From an uncultured Eubacteriales bacterium (GTDB taxonomy: Bacteria > Bacillota > Clostridia > Christensenellales > CAG-917): a stretch of DNA of 64,000 bases. The translations under genes and the position numbers were made by a program. How positions within the stretch are numbered: position 1 is the stretch's first letter; the number at the start of each line of letters is the position of its first letter. Location of the stretch: positions 18,676 to 82,675 of the forward strand of contig URIZ01000005.1 of the NCBI GenBank assembly GCA_900548005.1. Reading direction: 5' to 3'. The notes under the pieces were generated by a model that was not told where the DNA came from, did no database searches, and worked only from the letters and a program-made list of their open reading frames with translations. Shown in pieces: positions 44,177-51,855 of the stretch.

Positions 44177-45007
44177 ATGAACAAAACAAAGCGCACACTC
44201 ATCATATCGTCAATTGTTATGGCACTGGCTTTCATCGTTACGGTGGTCAGCGTAACAGCCGCATGGTTTTCAAACGTCTCAAGCTCCAAGCAAGACGGTT
44301 TTATCATTGGCTCGACGACTTTGAAAGAGTCCGCAACGATATCCATTGACACCAATGTGGGCGGATCGAGTGACGTGAGCATTTGGCCTGCGGTGGTGAA
44401 AAAGGGGCACCTTGCACAAGGCAATACCGCGCCTACTGGCAAGGCTCTCAAAACAAGCACGGCAATCGTTCCCACCAAGGCAAAGACCGCCGTTGTGTAC
44501 TTCCCGATCAACTTTGTCGGCGCGCCCGACGTCGATGATAAACGTGAGGAAATCGACGGCAGAAAGTCGCTGCAAGTCAACTTGAATTTTGCGTCCACCG
44601 AGGCAAATCTCATCAAGACGGAGCAGGACGGCAAACAAGTCGTGACCGGCACGAACAAGGACGTCAAAGGGGCTTTCAACGTGGAGCTCGATATGGTGTC
44701 CGTTGTCAAAAACGGCGACGCATACACCATTACGCCTATCGATATGACGGGTGTAGATCCAAAAAAACTTTCGGGCACGGACAAGATTTATTGCAATCAA
44801 CCGTCTCTTACAAACGGCGAGCCGGGGTATGACTTGTACCTTCTCGTGATGCCCGGTGAAACCTATTACGTGCGCGCCACGATATATTTCAATCAAGTGG
44901 ACGAAGAAGTGGATGTGGAATTGTTGTACACAAGCGTGTTCTTCAATTTCGTCTTGAAAATGGACGTGGACAAGACCGTCAGGGACTTGCCCGTAGCAAC
45001 GGCATAA
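44177..45007 (+). CDS. Secreted protein with SipW/TasA-like signal peptide, 2
   Basis: A 276-residue protein beginning 1 nt after the previous stop, so translation is coupled. The first 30 residues are basic then hydrophobic and end in T-A-A-W-F-S-N, again the SipW-type pattern. The mature chain is predicted beta-rich (ATISIDTNVGGSS, AVVYFPINFVGAPD, YLLVMPGETYYVRATIYF) and may be a TasA-like subunit. No catalytic motif seen. Confidence 0.65.
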   Translation: MNKTKRTLIISSIVMALAFIVTVVSVTAAWFSNVSSSKQDGFIIGSTTLKESATISIDTNVGGSSDVSIWPAVVKKGHLAQGNTAPTGKALKTSTAIVPTKAKTAVVYFPINFVGAPDVDDKREEIDGRKSLQVNLNFASTEANLIKTEQDGKQVVTGTNKDVKGAFNVELDMVSVVKNGDAYTITPIDMTGVDPKKLSGTDKIYCNQPSLTNGEPGYDLYLLVMPGETYYVRATIYFNQVDEEVDVELLYTSVFFNFVLKMDVDKTVRDLPVATA

Positions 45008-45016
45008 GGAGAGGAA

Positions 45017-45685
45017 ATGCACAGAAAATACAGACTTGCGCTTGCAATCGCGTCAATCGTGCTTTTCATCGTGGCTATGACTGCCACGGGAGTTTCCTAT
45101 GCGGTTTGGACGTCCCCCGAAGGCAGCGTCAGCGGTGAAGGCACGACAACGGTTTCGCCATCCGTCAACGCAAACGATAGCTATGTGTGGGCAAAGTATT
45201 TCAATTTTGAAACGATAACCGAAGATGGTATCAAATATGCGGCAATCACCACATTCTATGCCGACGGCGCGCAAGCGGCAGGGCTAAACCTTGCAGACGT
45301 GTATATCCCCGAGGTGTTTTGGGTGAAAAAGGACGGCACACGGCTGTATGTCAAAGACAAACTTGCCAAGTTGACCGTAGGCAAAGACTATGACGTGTAC
45401 ACGACAAAAATCATCACCAACCGCATTTTTATGGACGTGACGCTCAAACAATTGCCTGTCAACGTGTATATCCCAAGCGGCGTGACAAAAATCGAGACTG
45501 GTGCGTTCTCGGGGCTTGCCAATCTCCAAAAAGTCGTTTTCTACGTTGCAAACGATTGCACGATCGAGCCATACGCCTTTGTAGATTGCCCGAAACTCAC
45601 CGTTGTGGAGCAAAAGACTGAAGGCTCGATCATCGGCACGAAAGGCGTGTCTTTCGTATCTTGCGGCATAGATCCGATTAAATAA
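45017..45685 (+). CDS. Secreted SipW-type protein with BspA-like leucine-rich repeat, 3
   Basis: A 222-residue protein with AAGGAG just before the ATG, 9 nt after the previous gene. The signal ends G-V-S-Y-A-V-W-T-S, a third variant of the SipW-type motif. The C-terminal third has a BspA/TpLRR-like unit (IPSGVTKIETGAFSGLANLQKVVFY, then AFVDCPKLTVV), often found in host- or surface-binding proteins. It ends the putative operon; no clear terminator follows. Confidence 0.65.
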   Translation: MHRKYRLALAIASIVLFIVAMTATGVSYAVWTSPEGSVSGEGTTTVSPSVNANDSYVWAKYFNFETITEDGIKYAAITTFYADGAQAAGLNLADVYIPEVFWVKKDGTRLYVKDKLAKLTVGKDYDVYTTKIITNRIFMDVTLKQLPVNVYIPSGVTKIETGAFSGLANLQKVVFYVANDCTIEPYAFVDCPKLTVVEQKTEGSIIGTKGVSFVSCGIDPIK

Positions 45686-45727
45686 AAGAAAATAAATTAT
45701 AATTTTCAGCAAAATCGCACGCAATGT

Positions 45728-45756
45728 TTGACACAACTCGTTTGTCTTGCTATAAT
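45728..45756 (+). promoter_or_regulatory. Promoter of the tRNA pair
   Basis: TTGACA, 17 nt, TATAAT, ending 39 nt before the first tRNA base. Confidence 0.85.
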
Positions 45757-45795
45757 GATTAGGCTTGATATCGAACGAAAGATCGATTGCGTTGT

Positions 45796-45884
45796 GGAAG
45801 CGTATCGAAGTGGTCATAACGAGGCGGTCTTGAAAACCGTTTGGGTGCAAGCCCACAGGGGTTCGAATCCCTTCGCTTCCGCCA
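45796..45884 (+). tRNA. tRNA-Ser (anticodon TGA)
   Basis: 89 nt with acceptor pair GGAAGCG/CGCTTCC, anticodon loop CTTGAAA, a long variable arm, T loop GTTCGAATC and an encoded CCA. The long variable arm and TGA anticodon identify serine. Confidence 0.93.
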
Positions 45885-45888
45885 AATT

Positions 45889-45964
45889 GCTGCTGTGGCT
45901 CAGGTGGTAGAGCACATCCTTGGTAAGGATGAGGTCACCAGTTCAAGTCTGGTCAGCAGCTCCA
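45889..45964 (+). tRNA. tRNA-Thr (anticodon GGT)
   Basis: 76 nt with acceptor pair GCTGCTG/CAGCAGC, anticodon stem CATCC/GGATG around TTGGTAA, T arm CCAGTTCAAGTCTGG and encoded CCA. It starts 4 nt after tRNA-Ser, so both come from one transcript. Confidence 0.95.
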
Positions 45965-45996
45965 AAACAGCGTTTCAGAAGAAACGCTGTTTTTTT
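45965..45996 (+). terminator. Terminator of the tRNA transcript
   Basis: A perfect stem AAACAGCGTTTC-AGAA-GAAACGCTGTTT followed by a T run, directly after the tRNA CCA. Confidence 0.9.
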
Positions 45997-46132
45997 ATAT
46001 TCTTGTTGCGCGTGGGCAACAAGAATATAAAAGCACGGTTTTTGCAAAAAACCGTGCGGAGCTGCCGGCGACATCGCACGACGATTGAGAATACTTCGTG
46101 CTCTCATCGTCTTTGCTTGTCTTCATCAGCAG
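45986..46132. repeat. Structured non-coding direct repeat, copy a
   Basis: About 147 nt duplicated at 46174-46318. It contains a 13-bp hairpin TATATTCTTGTTG/CAACAAGAATATA, a second hairpin GCACGGTTTTT/AAAACCGTGC and an ACGATTGAGA/TCTCATCGT dyad, ending TCATCAGCAG. Confidence 0.7.
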
Positions 46133-46173
46133 CACTTACTCAAAGTGCCGTAAAGCAATGGTTTAGATGGTTC

Positions 46174-46318
46174 GCTGTTTTTTATATTCTTGCATACAAC
46201 GCATGCAAGAATATAAAAGCACGGTTTTTTGCTAAAACCGTGCGGAGCTGCTGGCGACATCGCACGACGATTGAGAATACTTCGTGCTCTCATCGTCTTT
46301 GCTTGTCTTCATCAGCAG
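46174..46318. repeat. Structured non-coding direct repeat, copy b
   Basis: Near-identical to copy a except in the first hairpin, where the inner pairs differ but still pair (CAT/ATG instead of TTG/CAA). A partial third ACGACGATTGAG occurs at 46349. Confidence 0.7.
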
Positions 46319-46404
46319 TCAAACGGATAGATTTGATAGAGTAGGCGTACGACGATTGAGCGAAAGCGGCAGTCTATGCCTGCGGATTTGTAAAAATGTT
46401 GATT

Positions 46405-46434
46405 GACACATGTGTACACATTTGCACATGTGTC
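46405..46434. promoter_or_regulatory. Inverted repeat upstream of the M6 protease gene
   Basis: GACACATGTG and CACATGTGTC, a perfect 10-bp dyad with a 10-nt centre, lies about 35 nt before the -35 box of the next gene. It could be an operator; there is no T tract for a terminator. Confidence 0.4.
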
Positions 46435-46468
46435 TTAATATAATACAGTTTGTTTTTTTTAGATAGCC

Positions 46469-46498
46469 TTTGCAAATCGCACGCGCTTATTGTATAAT
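46469..46498 (+). promoter_or_regulatory. Promoter of the M6 protease gene
   Basis: TTTGCA, 18 nt, TATAAT, 31 nt before the ATG. Confidence 0.65.
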
Positions 46499-46529
46499 AT
46501 TTACAATAGATTACCATGGAGTAACACTT

Positions 46530-48509
46530 ATGAAAAAGAACAAGTTTATTTTGACCGTTCTTGTGTTTGCGCTTGCGCTGTGCATGCTTGTTGCGTGCGG
46601 CGAAAAGCCACAAGACCCCAACGGAAACCAGCAAGGCGGTGGAAATGGTGGCGGAGAATCTCCAAAGCTCACGACATATACTGCAATTTTCACCGATGAA
46701 AATTTTTCCAACACAAGCGGAATTGTATTTAATTCATCAAGAGATGCGGACAATTTTGAACTTGTTGCTCCCAGCCGTGGCGTTCAGTTTTACAAAAAAG
46801 GCGGAGCTGTTACCATTGTTGCAAACAATTTGACAAATGTCACAAAAGTTACGCTCTTGGTGTCGTCAAACAAAGCTGACACCGCCATTAATGTGAAAGT
46901 CGGAGATGTTGATTTTGTTTGTGACGGTAAGAAATCGGTTTCATTCCAAAAAAATGATGTCACTTTTACGTTCACAACCGATAAGGGTGTGGATGGGACA
47001 TTGAGTATTGCATTAACACCTGCTTCGGATAGCGGTTCTATGTTCATAAAATCCGTTGAGATCGAGTGCGGCGGCACGGGCGGAGACACTCCTGCTCCCA
47101 CACCGACGGAAACTATGCCCTCTCAACAATACGATCCCGCAAAGGTTGACAAGAGCACTCTTCGCGAGCAAATGAAGAGATACTTTGAAAAGGAAAGAAT
47201 CGGCAATCCGTTGCCCATTCCGTCAACCGGCGCATACAGCCTTTTGGTCATCCCCGTGCAGTTTTCGGACAAACCTATCAGCGATGAGCAAATGGACAGG
47301 CTTGGCAAAGCGTTCAATGGCACAAGCGCGGATACGGGCTGGGAAAGCGTCAATTCCTACTACAAAAAATCGTCTTATGGCAAACTCGACATGACTTTTG
47401 ACGTGCAAAAGCCGTTTGTCACCGATAAAAACTACAAGTATTATGAAGACTATTCGGGCAAAATCACCGTGGACGGCGAAACAATCACCAAGACGGGCGA
47501 TATTCTCTTGCTCGAACTTGCGCTTGCCTATTATGCGCAATCGCTTGATTTGACAAAGTACGACACGGACAATGACGGCATCATCGACGCGGTGTATCTC
47601 ATCTATTCCGCTCCCGTCACTTATGATAGCGAGGCAAATGCGGACTCGATTTATTGGGCGTACGTCACCACGTCTCCCACCGAAACTCAAAAATACGACG
47701 GCTTGGAAGTGGGATATTATCTCTTTGCGGGCTTCGACTTTATGGACGAGCACACAGGCAACAGCAACGATACATATCTCGGACAAGACGGTTACACGCC
47801 GTATAAAGGGCTCAAAATCATGGCGGAGACCTACATTCACGAAACGGGACACTTGCTCGGCCTTGATGACTACTATGATTATGAAGATGCAAAAGGCTCG
47901 GGCGAAGGTCTGGGCGGCGCAGATATGATGGACTACAACGTTGGCGATCACAATGCCTATTCCAAGCTCATTCTCGGCTGGGTTGATCCCACTGTCATTA
48001 CGACGACGCAAACCGTCACCATCAATGCATTTGAGTCAAGCGGTCAATTCCTTATGGTGCTGCTCGACTATGACGGCACGTATTTCAGCGAATACCTGCT
48101 CATCGACTTGTACGCAAACACGGGGCTGAACTCACTCGGCGCAAGCCAACAGAACTCGCTGTTGTATTATGACTCAACAACCAAAGTGGGCGCGGAGTAC
48201 GGTGTGAGAATTTATCACGTTTCGTCAAGCATCAAAACGCCGTACAACGACGACTACGGTTCCTTCACGGACAACAACAACTCCGTCAGCGACACCGCTC
48301 TCATCAAACTTGTCGAAGCGGACGGCGAAAAGAAATTCGCAAGCACGGAAGGATATGCGGAGTCAACGGATTTGTGGATGGCGGGCGACAGCCTTTTGAG
48401 CGCGTTCTCCAACTATGCAAGAAACGACAACAAAAAAGTCAATTTTGACATTCGTATCGACAGCGTTTCAAAAACGAGCGCAACGATAACCATCACTTTT
48501 GAGGCATAA
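46530..48509 (+). CDS. M6-family metalloprotease lipoprotein
   Basis: A 659-residue exported lipoprotein: signal peptide with lipobox L-V-A-C (Cys near residue 23), a Gly/Asn-rich tether, a beta-sandwich region to about residue 180, then a zinc protease domain of the immune inhibitor A (M6) type. The zinc site is HETGHLLGLDDYYD with H437, E438 and H441, followed by DMMDYNVGDHNAYSKLILGW, where Met and the next His/Asp are typical of M6 enzymes. Start 46530 has GGAG upstream; the longer ORF to 46470 would start inside the promoter. Likely surface-bound and secreted-protein degrading; it sits downstream of the giant surface protein and SipW-type genes, though a functional link is not shown. Confidence 0.88.
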   Translation: MKKNKFILTVLVFALALCMLVACGEKPQDPNGNQQGGGNGGGESPKLTTYTAIFTDENFSNTSGIVFNSSRDADNFELVAPSRGVQFYKKGGAVTIVANNLTNVTKVTLLVSSNKADTAINVKVGDVDFVCDGKKSVSFQKNDVTFTFTTDKGVDGTLSIALTPASDSGSMFIKSVEIECGGTGGDTPAPTPTETMPSQQYDPAKVDKSTLREQMKRYFEKERIGNPLPIPSTGAYSLLVIPVQFSDKPISDEQMDRLGKAFNGTSADTGWESVNSYYKKSSYGKLDMTFDVQKPFVTDKNYKYYEDYSGKITVDGETITKTGDILLLELALAYYAQSLDLTKYDTDNDGIIDAVYLIYSAPVTYDSEANADSIYWAYVTTSPTETQKYDGLEVGYYLFAGFDFMDEHTGNSNDTYLGQDGYTPYKGLKIMAETYIHETGHLLGLDDYYDYEDAKGSGEGLGGADMMDYNVGDHNAYSKLILGWVDPTVITTTQTVTINAFESSGQFLMVLLDYDGTYFSEYLLIDLYANTGLNSLGASQQNSLLYYDSTTKVGAEYGVRIYHVSSSIKTPYNDDYGSFTDNNNSVSDTALIKLVEADGEKKFASTEGYAESTDLWMAGDSLLSAFSNYARNDNKKVNFDIRIDSVSKTSATITITFEA

Positions 48510-48528
48510 GAGTTGCAAACGCATTTTC

Positions 48529-48557
48529 AAAGGCGGGGACTTCGGTCTCCGCTTTTT
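48529..48557 (+). terminator. Terminator of the M6 protease gene
   Basis: A 12-bp stem with two wobble pairs around a TTCG tetraloop, then TTTTT. Confidence 0.85.
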
Positions 48558-48620
48558 GTATGTTTGGCGGCTTAGATTGCTAAAAAGTCAAAAAATGCGC
48601 GCGATAGGGAGTGGAGAAGT

Positions 48621-48652
48621 ATTCTCGTATGCAAAGGAGTGCATACGAGAAT
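48621..48652. other. Perfect 13-bp hairpin with AAGGAG in the loop
   Basis: ATTCTCGTATGCA (48621-48633), loop AAGGAG, TGCATACGAGAAT (48640-48652). No T tract follows and no gene starts nearby, so it is neither an obvious terminator nor an RBS in use. Confidence 0.5.
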
Positions 48653-48717
48653 TCTCAAATTCGGGTGTGTGCAATTGTACGTTTGTCTAAAATTGCGCAA
48701 GAAAAATGCAATAAGCG

Positions 48718-48746
48718 TTTACGAGCTGAAAAAATTGTGTTATAAT
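48718..48746 (+). promoter_or_regulatory. Promoter of the phosphodiesterase gene
   Basis: TTTACG, 17 nt, TATAAT, 29 nt before the ATG. Confidence 0.7.
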
Positions 48747-48775
48747 CTATTCATTATTTAATGATAAGGTGAAAA

Positions 48776-49885
48776 ATGAAAATCAAACGTAATCAATTTT
48801 TCAAGCAAACGCAAAACGACGTTGAAGTTTTGCTCACCGATTCTCCCGAAGTCAAACAAGCAATGAAAAAGCGCAAAACCGTGCAAAAAGCGGTCACGTG
48901 GTCCATTGTCGGCGCGCTGTTGTTCGTGCTTGTTCTCAACGTGGTGATTCTTCCGCTCACAGGCTCGCTTGCAAGAGTGAAACCTGTCATCAACTACACG
49001 GGCGACAATCCATACATAACCTTTGACGATGAGGGCGGCTTGCTCCTTTCCGCTCACCGCGCAGGCGGCGTGCTCGAACCCGAAGAAACTATGGCGGCGT
49101 TCATTCAGTGCATGGAAAGCGCAAAAGTAGAAGGCTATGTCGTCGACCTTCTCGAATTCGACTTGCATCTCACCAAGGACGGTCAACTTGTGCTTATGCA
49201 CGATCACAAAGTGGATCGCACCTCGGACGGCACGGGCAAAATCTGCGACTATACTCTTGCAGAGCTCAAACAACTCAACTTCGGCTACAACTTCAAAGAC
49301 CAAAACGGCAACTATCCGTATAGGGCAGAGGGCGCGGATCTCTCAAAAGTCCGAATCGCAACTCTCACCGAAATCCTTGACTATGTGGAAAAAGTCGCGC
49401 GTACGGACAAGTCTATGAAATACGTCATCGAGATCAAGGACGGCGACGAGCCCGGCAGAAAGGCTATGGACATTCTCTATGCCGAGATGAAAAAATACGA
49501 CATCGTCAACCGCACCGTTTTCGGTACGTTCCAAGGCGAAATCTCCAAGTACGTCGATGAGTGCAACGCAAACGGCACTTTTGACCAAAAAGTCGTCCGC
49601 TCGGCAGGCATCACCGAAGTGCTCGACTTCTATTATGCCTTCCTTTACGGCAGAAAAAATGCAAAATTCGGCTTTGAAGTCCTTCAAATCCCCATGGGAT
49701 TCAACGGCTTTTTCGATCTTTCCACCAAAGCGTTCATTGACTACGCCCACAATCTCGGCATTGCCGTCCAATACTGGACCATCAACGATCCCGCCGACGT
49801 CGTCAAGCTCCAAAAGAACGGTGCGGATTGCATTATGACGGATGATCCGCGCATGGCATACTTCGCCCTTCATCAAGATCGCTAA
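48776..49885 (+). CDS. Membrane-anchored glycerophosphodiester phosphodiesterase
   Basis: Hydrolyses glycerophosphodiesters to glycerol-3-phosphate and an alcohol. The 369-residue protein has a cytoplasmic N-terminus, one membrane helix (about 38-62) and an outside GDPD barrel: catalytic H94-R95 in SAHRAGG, metal ligands in E-F-D-L-H-L-T-K-D-G, catalytic His in MHDHKVDRTSDGTG, YVIEIKDGD, and the closing QYWTINDPADV with TDDP. All key residues are present. AAGGTG precedes the ATG. Glycerol-3-phosphate or glycerol released could feed the glycerol genes at 53-56 kb, a suggestion only. Confidence 0.9.
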   Translation: MKIKRNQFFKQTQNDVEVLLTDSPEVKQAMKKRKTVQKAVTWSIVGALLFVLVLNVVILPLTGSLARVKPVINYTGDNPYITFDDEGGLLLSAHRAGGVLEPEETMAAFIQCMESAKVEGYVVDLLEFDLHLTKDGQLVLMHDHKVDRTSDGTGKICDYTLAELKQLNFGYNFKDQNGNYPYRAEGADLSKVRIATLTEILDYVEKVARTDKSMKYVIEIKDGDEPGRKAMDILYAEMKKYDIVNRTVFGTFQGEISKYVDECNANGTFDQKVVRSAGITEVLDFYYAFLYGRKNAKFGFEVLQIPMGFNGFFDLSTKAFIDYAHNLGIAVQYWTINDPADVVKLQKNGADCIMTDDPRMAYFALHQDR

Positions 49886-49896
49886 ACGGCGAACAA

Positions 49897-50385
49897 CTTC
49901 GTCAGAGCCACGCTCCCGTCAACTCATGTACGCCTTGTACATTAGGGTTGCCGCCGGCGTGGCTCTTTCTTGTTCTTCATCCGAACAAAAGCCGTCATAG
50001 CGGCAACGGCATCGCTTGAAAGCAAGCAACGCCGAGAGCCGCATTAGGCTTGTTGTTCTGCTAACCGCGCCGAAAATCTTTGACAGTTCAGACACGGACA
50101 AAAACTCTTGCCACAATTTCGCAAGATTGTCGGCTTGGTGTTTCGAGCGGGTGGGACACCCACACCCGATTTTAATATTCGCAATGTGCAAACTCTCCTT
50201 GTCATCCTGAGCGTAGTCGAAGGATCTCGTGGAAACGAAACGGCACTATATACACGTCATTTGACATCATTTCGCTACCGCGAGATTGCCACGCCGAGCA
50301 AGTCGGCTCGCAATGACAAGATTGTCAGCTTGGTGTTTCGAGCGGGTGGGACACCCACACCCGAAAACTGTGTTATTTAGTGCGC
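49897..50385. repeat. Dispersed ~480-bp repeat cassette, copy B
   Basis: Second copy of the cassette at 13051-13534, in the same orientation. It starts with a palindrome copy and ends with a head-like TTATTTAGTGCGCAACTGCGG. It lacks about 33 nt present in copy A right after the palindrome and has small changes in the middle. Confidence 0.75.
49904..49966 (+). terminator. Nested palindrome, copy 2 (after the phosphodiesterase gene)
   Basis: Same middle stem (AGAGCCACGCT / GGCGTGGCTCT, one G-T pair) and same core as copy 1, with a different 5-nt loop. It begins 18 nt after the phosphodiesterase stop and is followed by TTTCTTGTTCTT. Confidence 0.65.
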
Positions 50386-50392
50386 AACTGCG

Positions 50393-50432
50393 GCAGAGCC
50401 ACGCTTTTGTCAACTCTCATGTATTATGCAAT
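50393..50432. repeat. Degenerate palindrome remnant
   Basis: AGAGCCACGCT and GTCAACTCTCATGTA are recognisable, but the right half of the palindrome is missing; the sequence runs into the next terminator instead. Confidence 0.55.
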
Positions 50433-50433
50433 T

Positions 50434-50466
50434 GAAAAAGTGTCACCGAAGGGGTGGCGCTTTTTG
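50434..50466. terminator. Bidirectional terminator
   Basis: AAAAAGTGTCACC and GGTGGCGCTTTTT pair around GAAGG. It would end the minus-strand lipoprotein gene. Confidence 0.75.
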
Positions 50467-50486
50467 TGTGGTGTGAAATTGGGAGA

Positions 50487-50615
50487 TTAGTGGGAGATTT
50501 CGTCGGAGACGGTGATGGTGAAGGTTTGATTGTCGCTAAGAAGGTTTAGGACGCCGTTGGTCAGGTTGCTAAAGCCTGTTGCGCTTGAGCCTTGACCGAC
50601 TGTGTCAAGAAGTTT
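50487..50615 (-). other. In-frame continuation of the lipoprotein gene beyond a stop codon
   Basis: After the TAA at 50616-50618 the same frame stays open for 42 codons to a second TAA at 50487, reading K-L-L-D-T-V-G-Q-G-S-S-A-T-G ... T-F-T-I-T-V-S-D-E-I-S-H. It has the composition of a natural secreted-protein C-terminus, ending just before a terminator. Confidence 0.6.
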
Positions 50616-51599
50616 TTATAGGGTGGTTGCACCGTCATCACCGACTGCCCAAATGGCAACGTAGTATCTGTGCGTTGGGACGTACTCGACGTTGATTTGG
50701 ATGTTGCCGCTTGCGTTGGCGGAAATGCCGTCAAAGGACTGAGACTCTTGACTGTCGCTGCCTTGAACAAAGTTGTAGTCCAACAGCGAGACGTTAAATT
50801 TGCCTTGTCTGACGCTGTTTGGGAGCTTGGAAATATCAAAGATGAGAGTTTCGTTCCATTTGGTCGTACTGATGGTTTCCGCAACGGTGATAGGCACGAC
50901 GAGATTTGCCTTTTGCGATGACGTGTTGCCGTTTGAAAGGTCGATGAGCAGGAAAGTTTTGCCGAGCTCGATTTTGTCGGTGTCGATGTATATTGTAAGT
51001 TTGTTGATGAGATTGCCGCCGCTTTTATGTTGCGTTTGGGCAGAAATCGCGCCGCTTTCGGTGGGGGGATTGTTTTGTGAGCTTACGCTAGATCCGGGGA
51101 TTGCCGCTTGGTTGGTGGACTTGATCGACCAGTTGAGAATGGACATATAACTGCCGTTCAAAGACACGGTTAGATCCACGATTCCGTTGTCTTTTGCAAG
51201 GGTGGTGGGGTTTGAATCGTCGAATTTGGCAAACTTGTTGGCGGATGCCAAAAGGGGCTCGTACGCTTTGAGCGTCACAGCCACGGTCACGTCATCGTTG
51301 CCCATGAGAAAATCATAGGTGTTGTCCGAGCGTTTGGACGCGTCCTTTCCGTTGTATGTGACTTTTTCAACGTATTTGTCGGTGACTTTCAAATCGAGCG
51401 TGACGGTGACGGTTTCGGCAAATTCCGCTTGGGTTTTGTCAACCGACACGGCGCACTCCTCGGTGGACTGAACGGTGATTTTATGTTTTGCAGGACCTTG
51501 CTCATGATTATCGTTGTCGCCGCAGGCGCAGAGCGCGAAAACGCTGAAAGCAAGCACGGCAACAAGGCAAAGCGCAATTATTGATTTTTTGGTTTTCAT
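50616..51599 (-). CDS. Lipoprotein, possibly truncated by an internal stop
   Basis: A 327-residue exported protein with a signal peptide and lipobox A-L-C-A-C (Cys near residue 26). Residues about 35-110 look like a bacterial beta-repeat (ITVQSTEECAVSVDK ... VTYNGKDASKR ... DVTVAVTLKA), and the rest is a polar beta-rich region (WNETLIFDISKLP, GNIQINVEYVPTHRYYVAIWAVGDDGATTL). No family recognised with confidence. It probably originally ended at 50487: the frame continues unbroken after the TAA. No Shine-Dalgarno site is evident before the ATG. Either a nonsense mutation, readthrough or a sequencing error explains the stop. Confidence 0.7.
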   Translation of the reverse strand: MKTKKSIIALCLVAVLAFSVFALCACGDNDNHEQGPAKHKITVQSTEECAVSVDKTQAEFAETVTVTLDLKVTDKYVEKVTYNGKDASKRSDNTYDFLMGNDDVTVAVTLKAYEPLLASANKFAKFDDSNPTTLAKDNGIVDLTVSLNGSYMSILNWSIKSTNQAAIPGSSVSSQNNPPTESGAISAQTQHKSGGNLINKLTIYIDTDKIELGKTFLLIDLSNGNTSSQKANLVVPITVAETISTTKWNETLIFDISKLPNSVRQGKFNVSLLDYNFVQGSDSQESQSFDGISANASGNIQINVEYVPTHRYYVAIWAVGDDGATTL

Positions 51600-51799
51600 A
51601 GTATACTACTTGCGCGATACACGCGCATTTATTATTGACAAATTGTAATATAACTCGCGCGCAAAATCAATATTTCAGAACATAATTTTTCAATTTATAA
51701 GAAAAATTAAGAAAGGATAAGTTGTTTCGACAAAAACGTGAAAAAACAAAACAAAGGGCATAGAATGCGCATACAGACGGTCAAACGAGCCAAAAACGC

Positions 51800-51827
51800 T
51801 TGACAAAAACGCGGGGGGGGGTAGAAT
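51800..51827 (+). promoter_or_regulatory. Promoter with a G9 tract in its spacer
   Basis: TTGACA (51800-51805), 16-nt spacer ending in nine G (51813-51821), TAGAAT (51822-51827). Gain of one G would make the optimal 17-nt spacer. The next gene starts 29 nt downstream. Confidence 0.65.
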
Positions 51828-51855
51828 TTTTTTGAAAAAAATAGGAGATTTGGAT

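Noticed and set aside
45841..46344. Open frame across both tRNA genes and the duplicated element
   Set aside because: It reads through two tRNAs and a terminator; no coding features.
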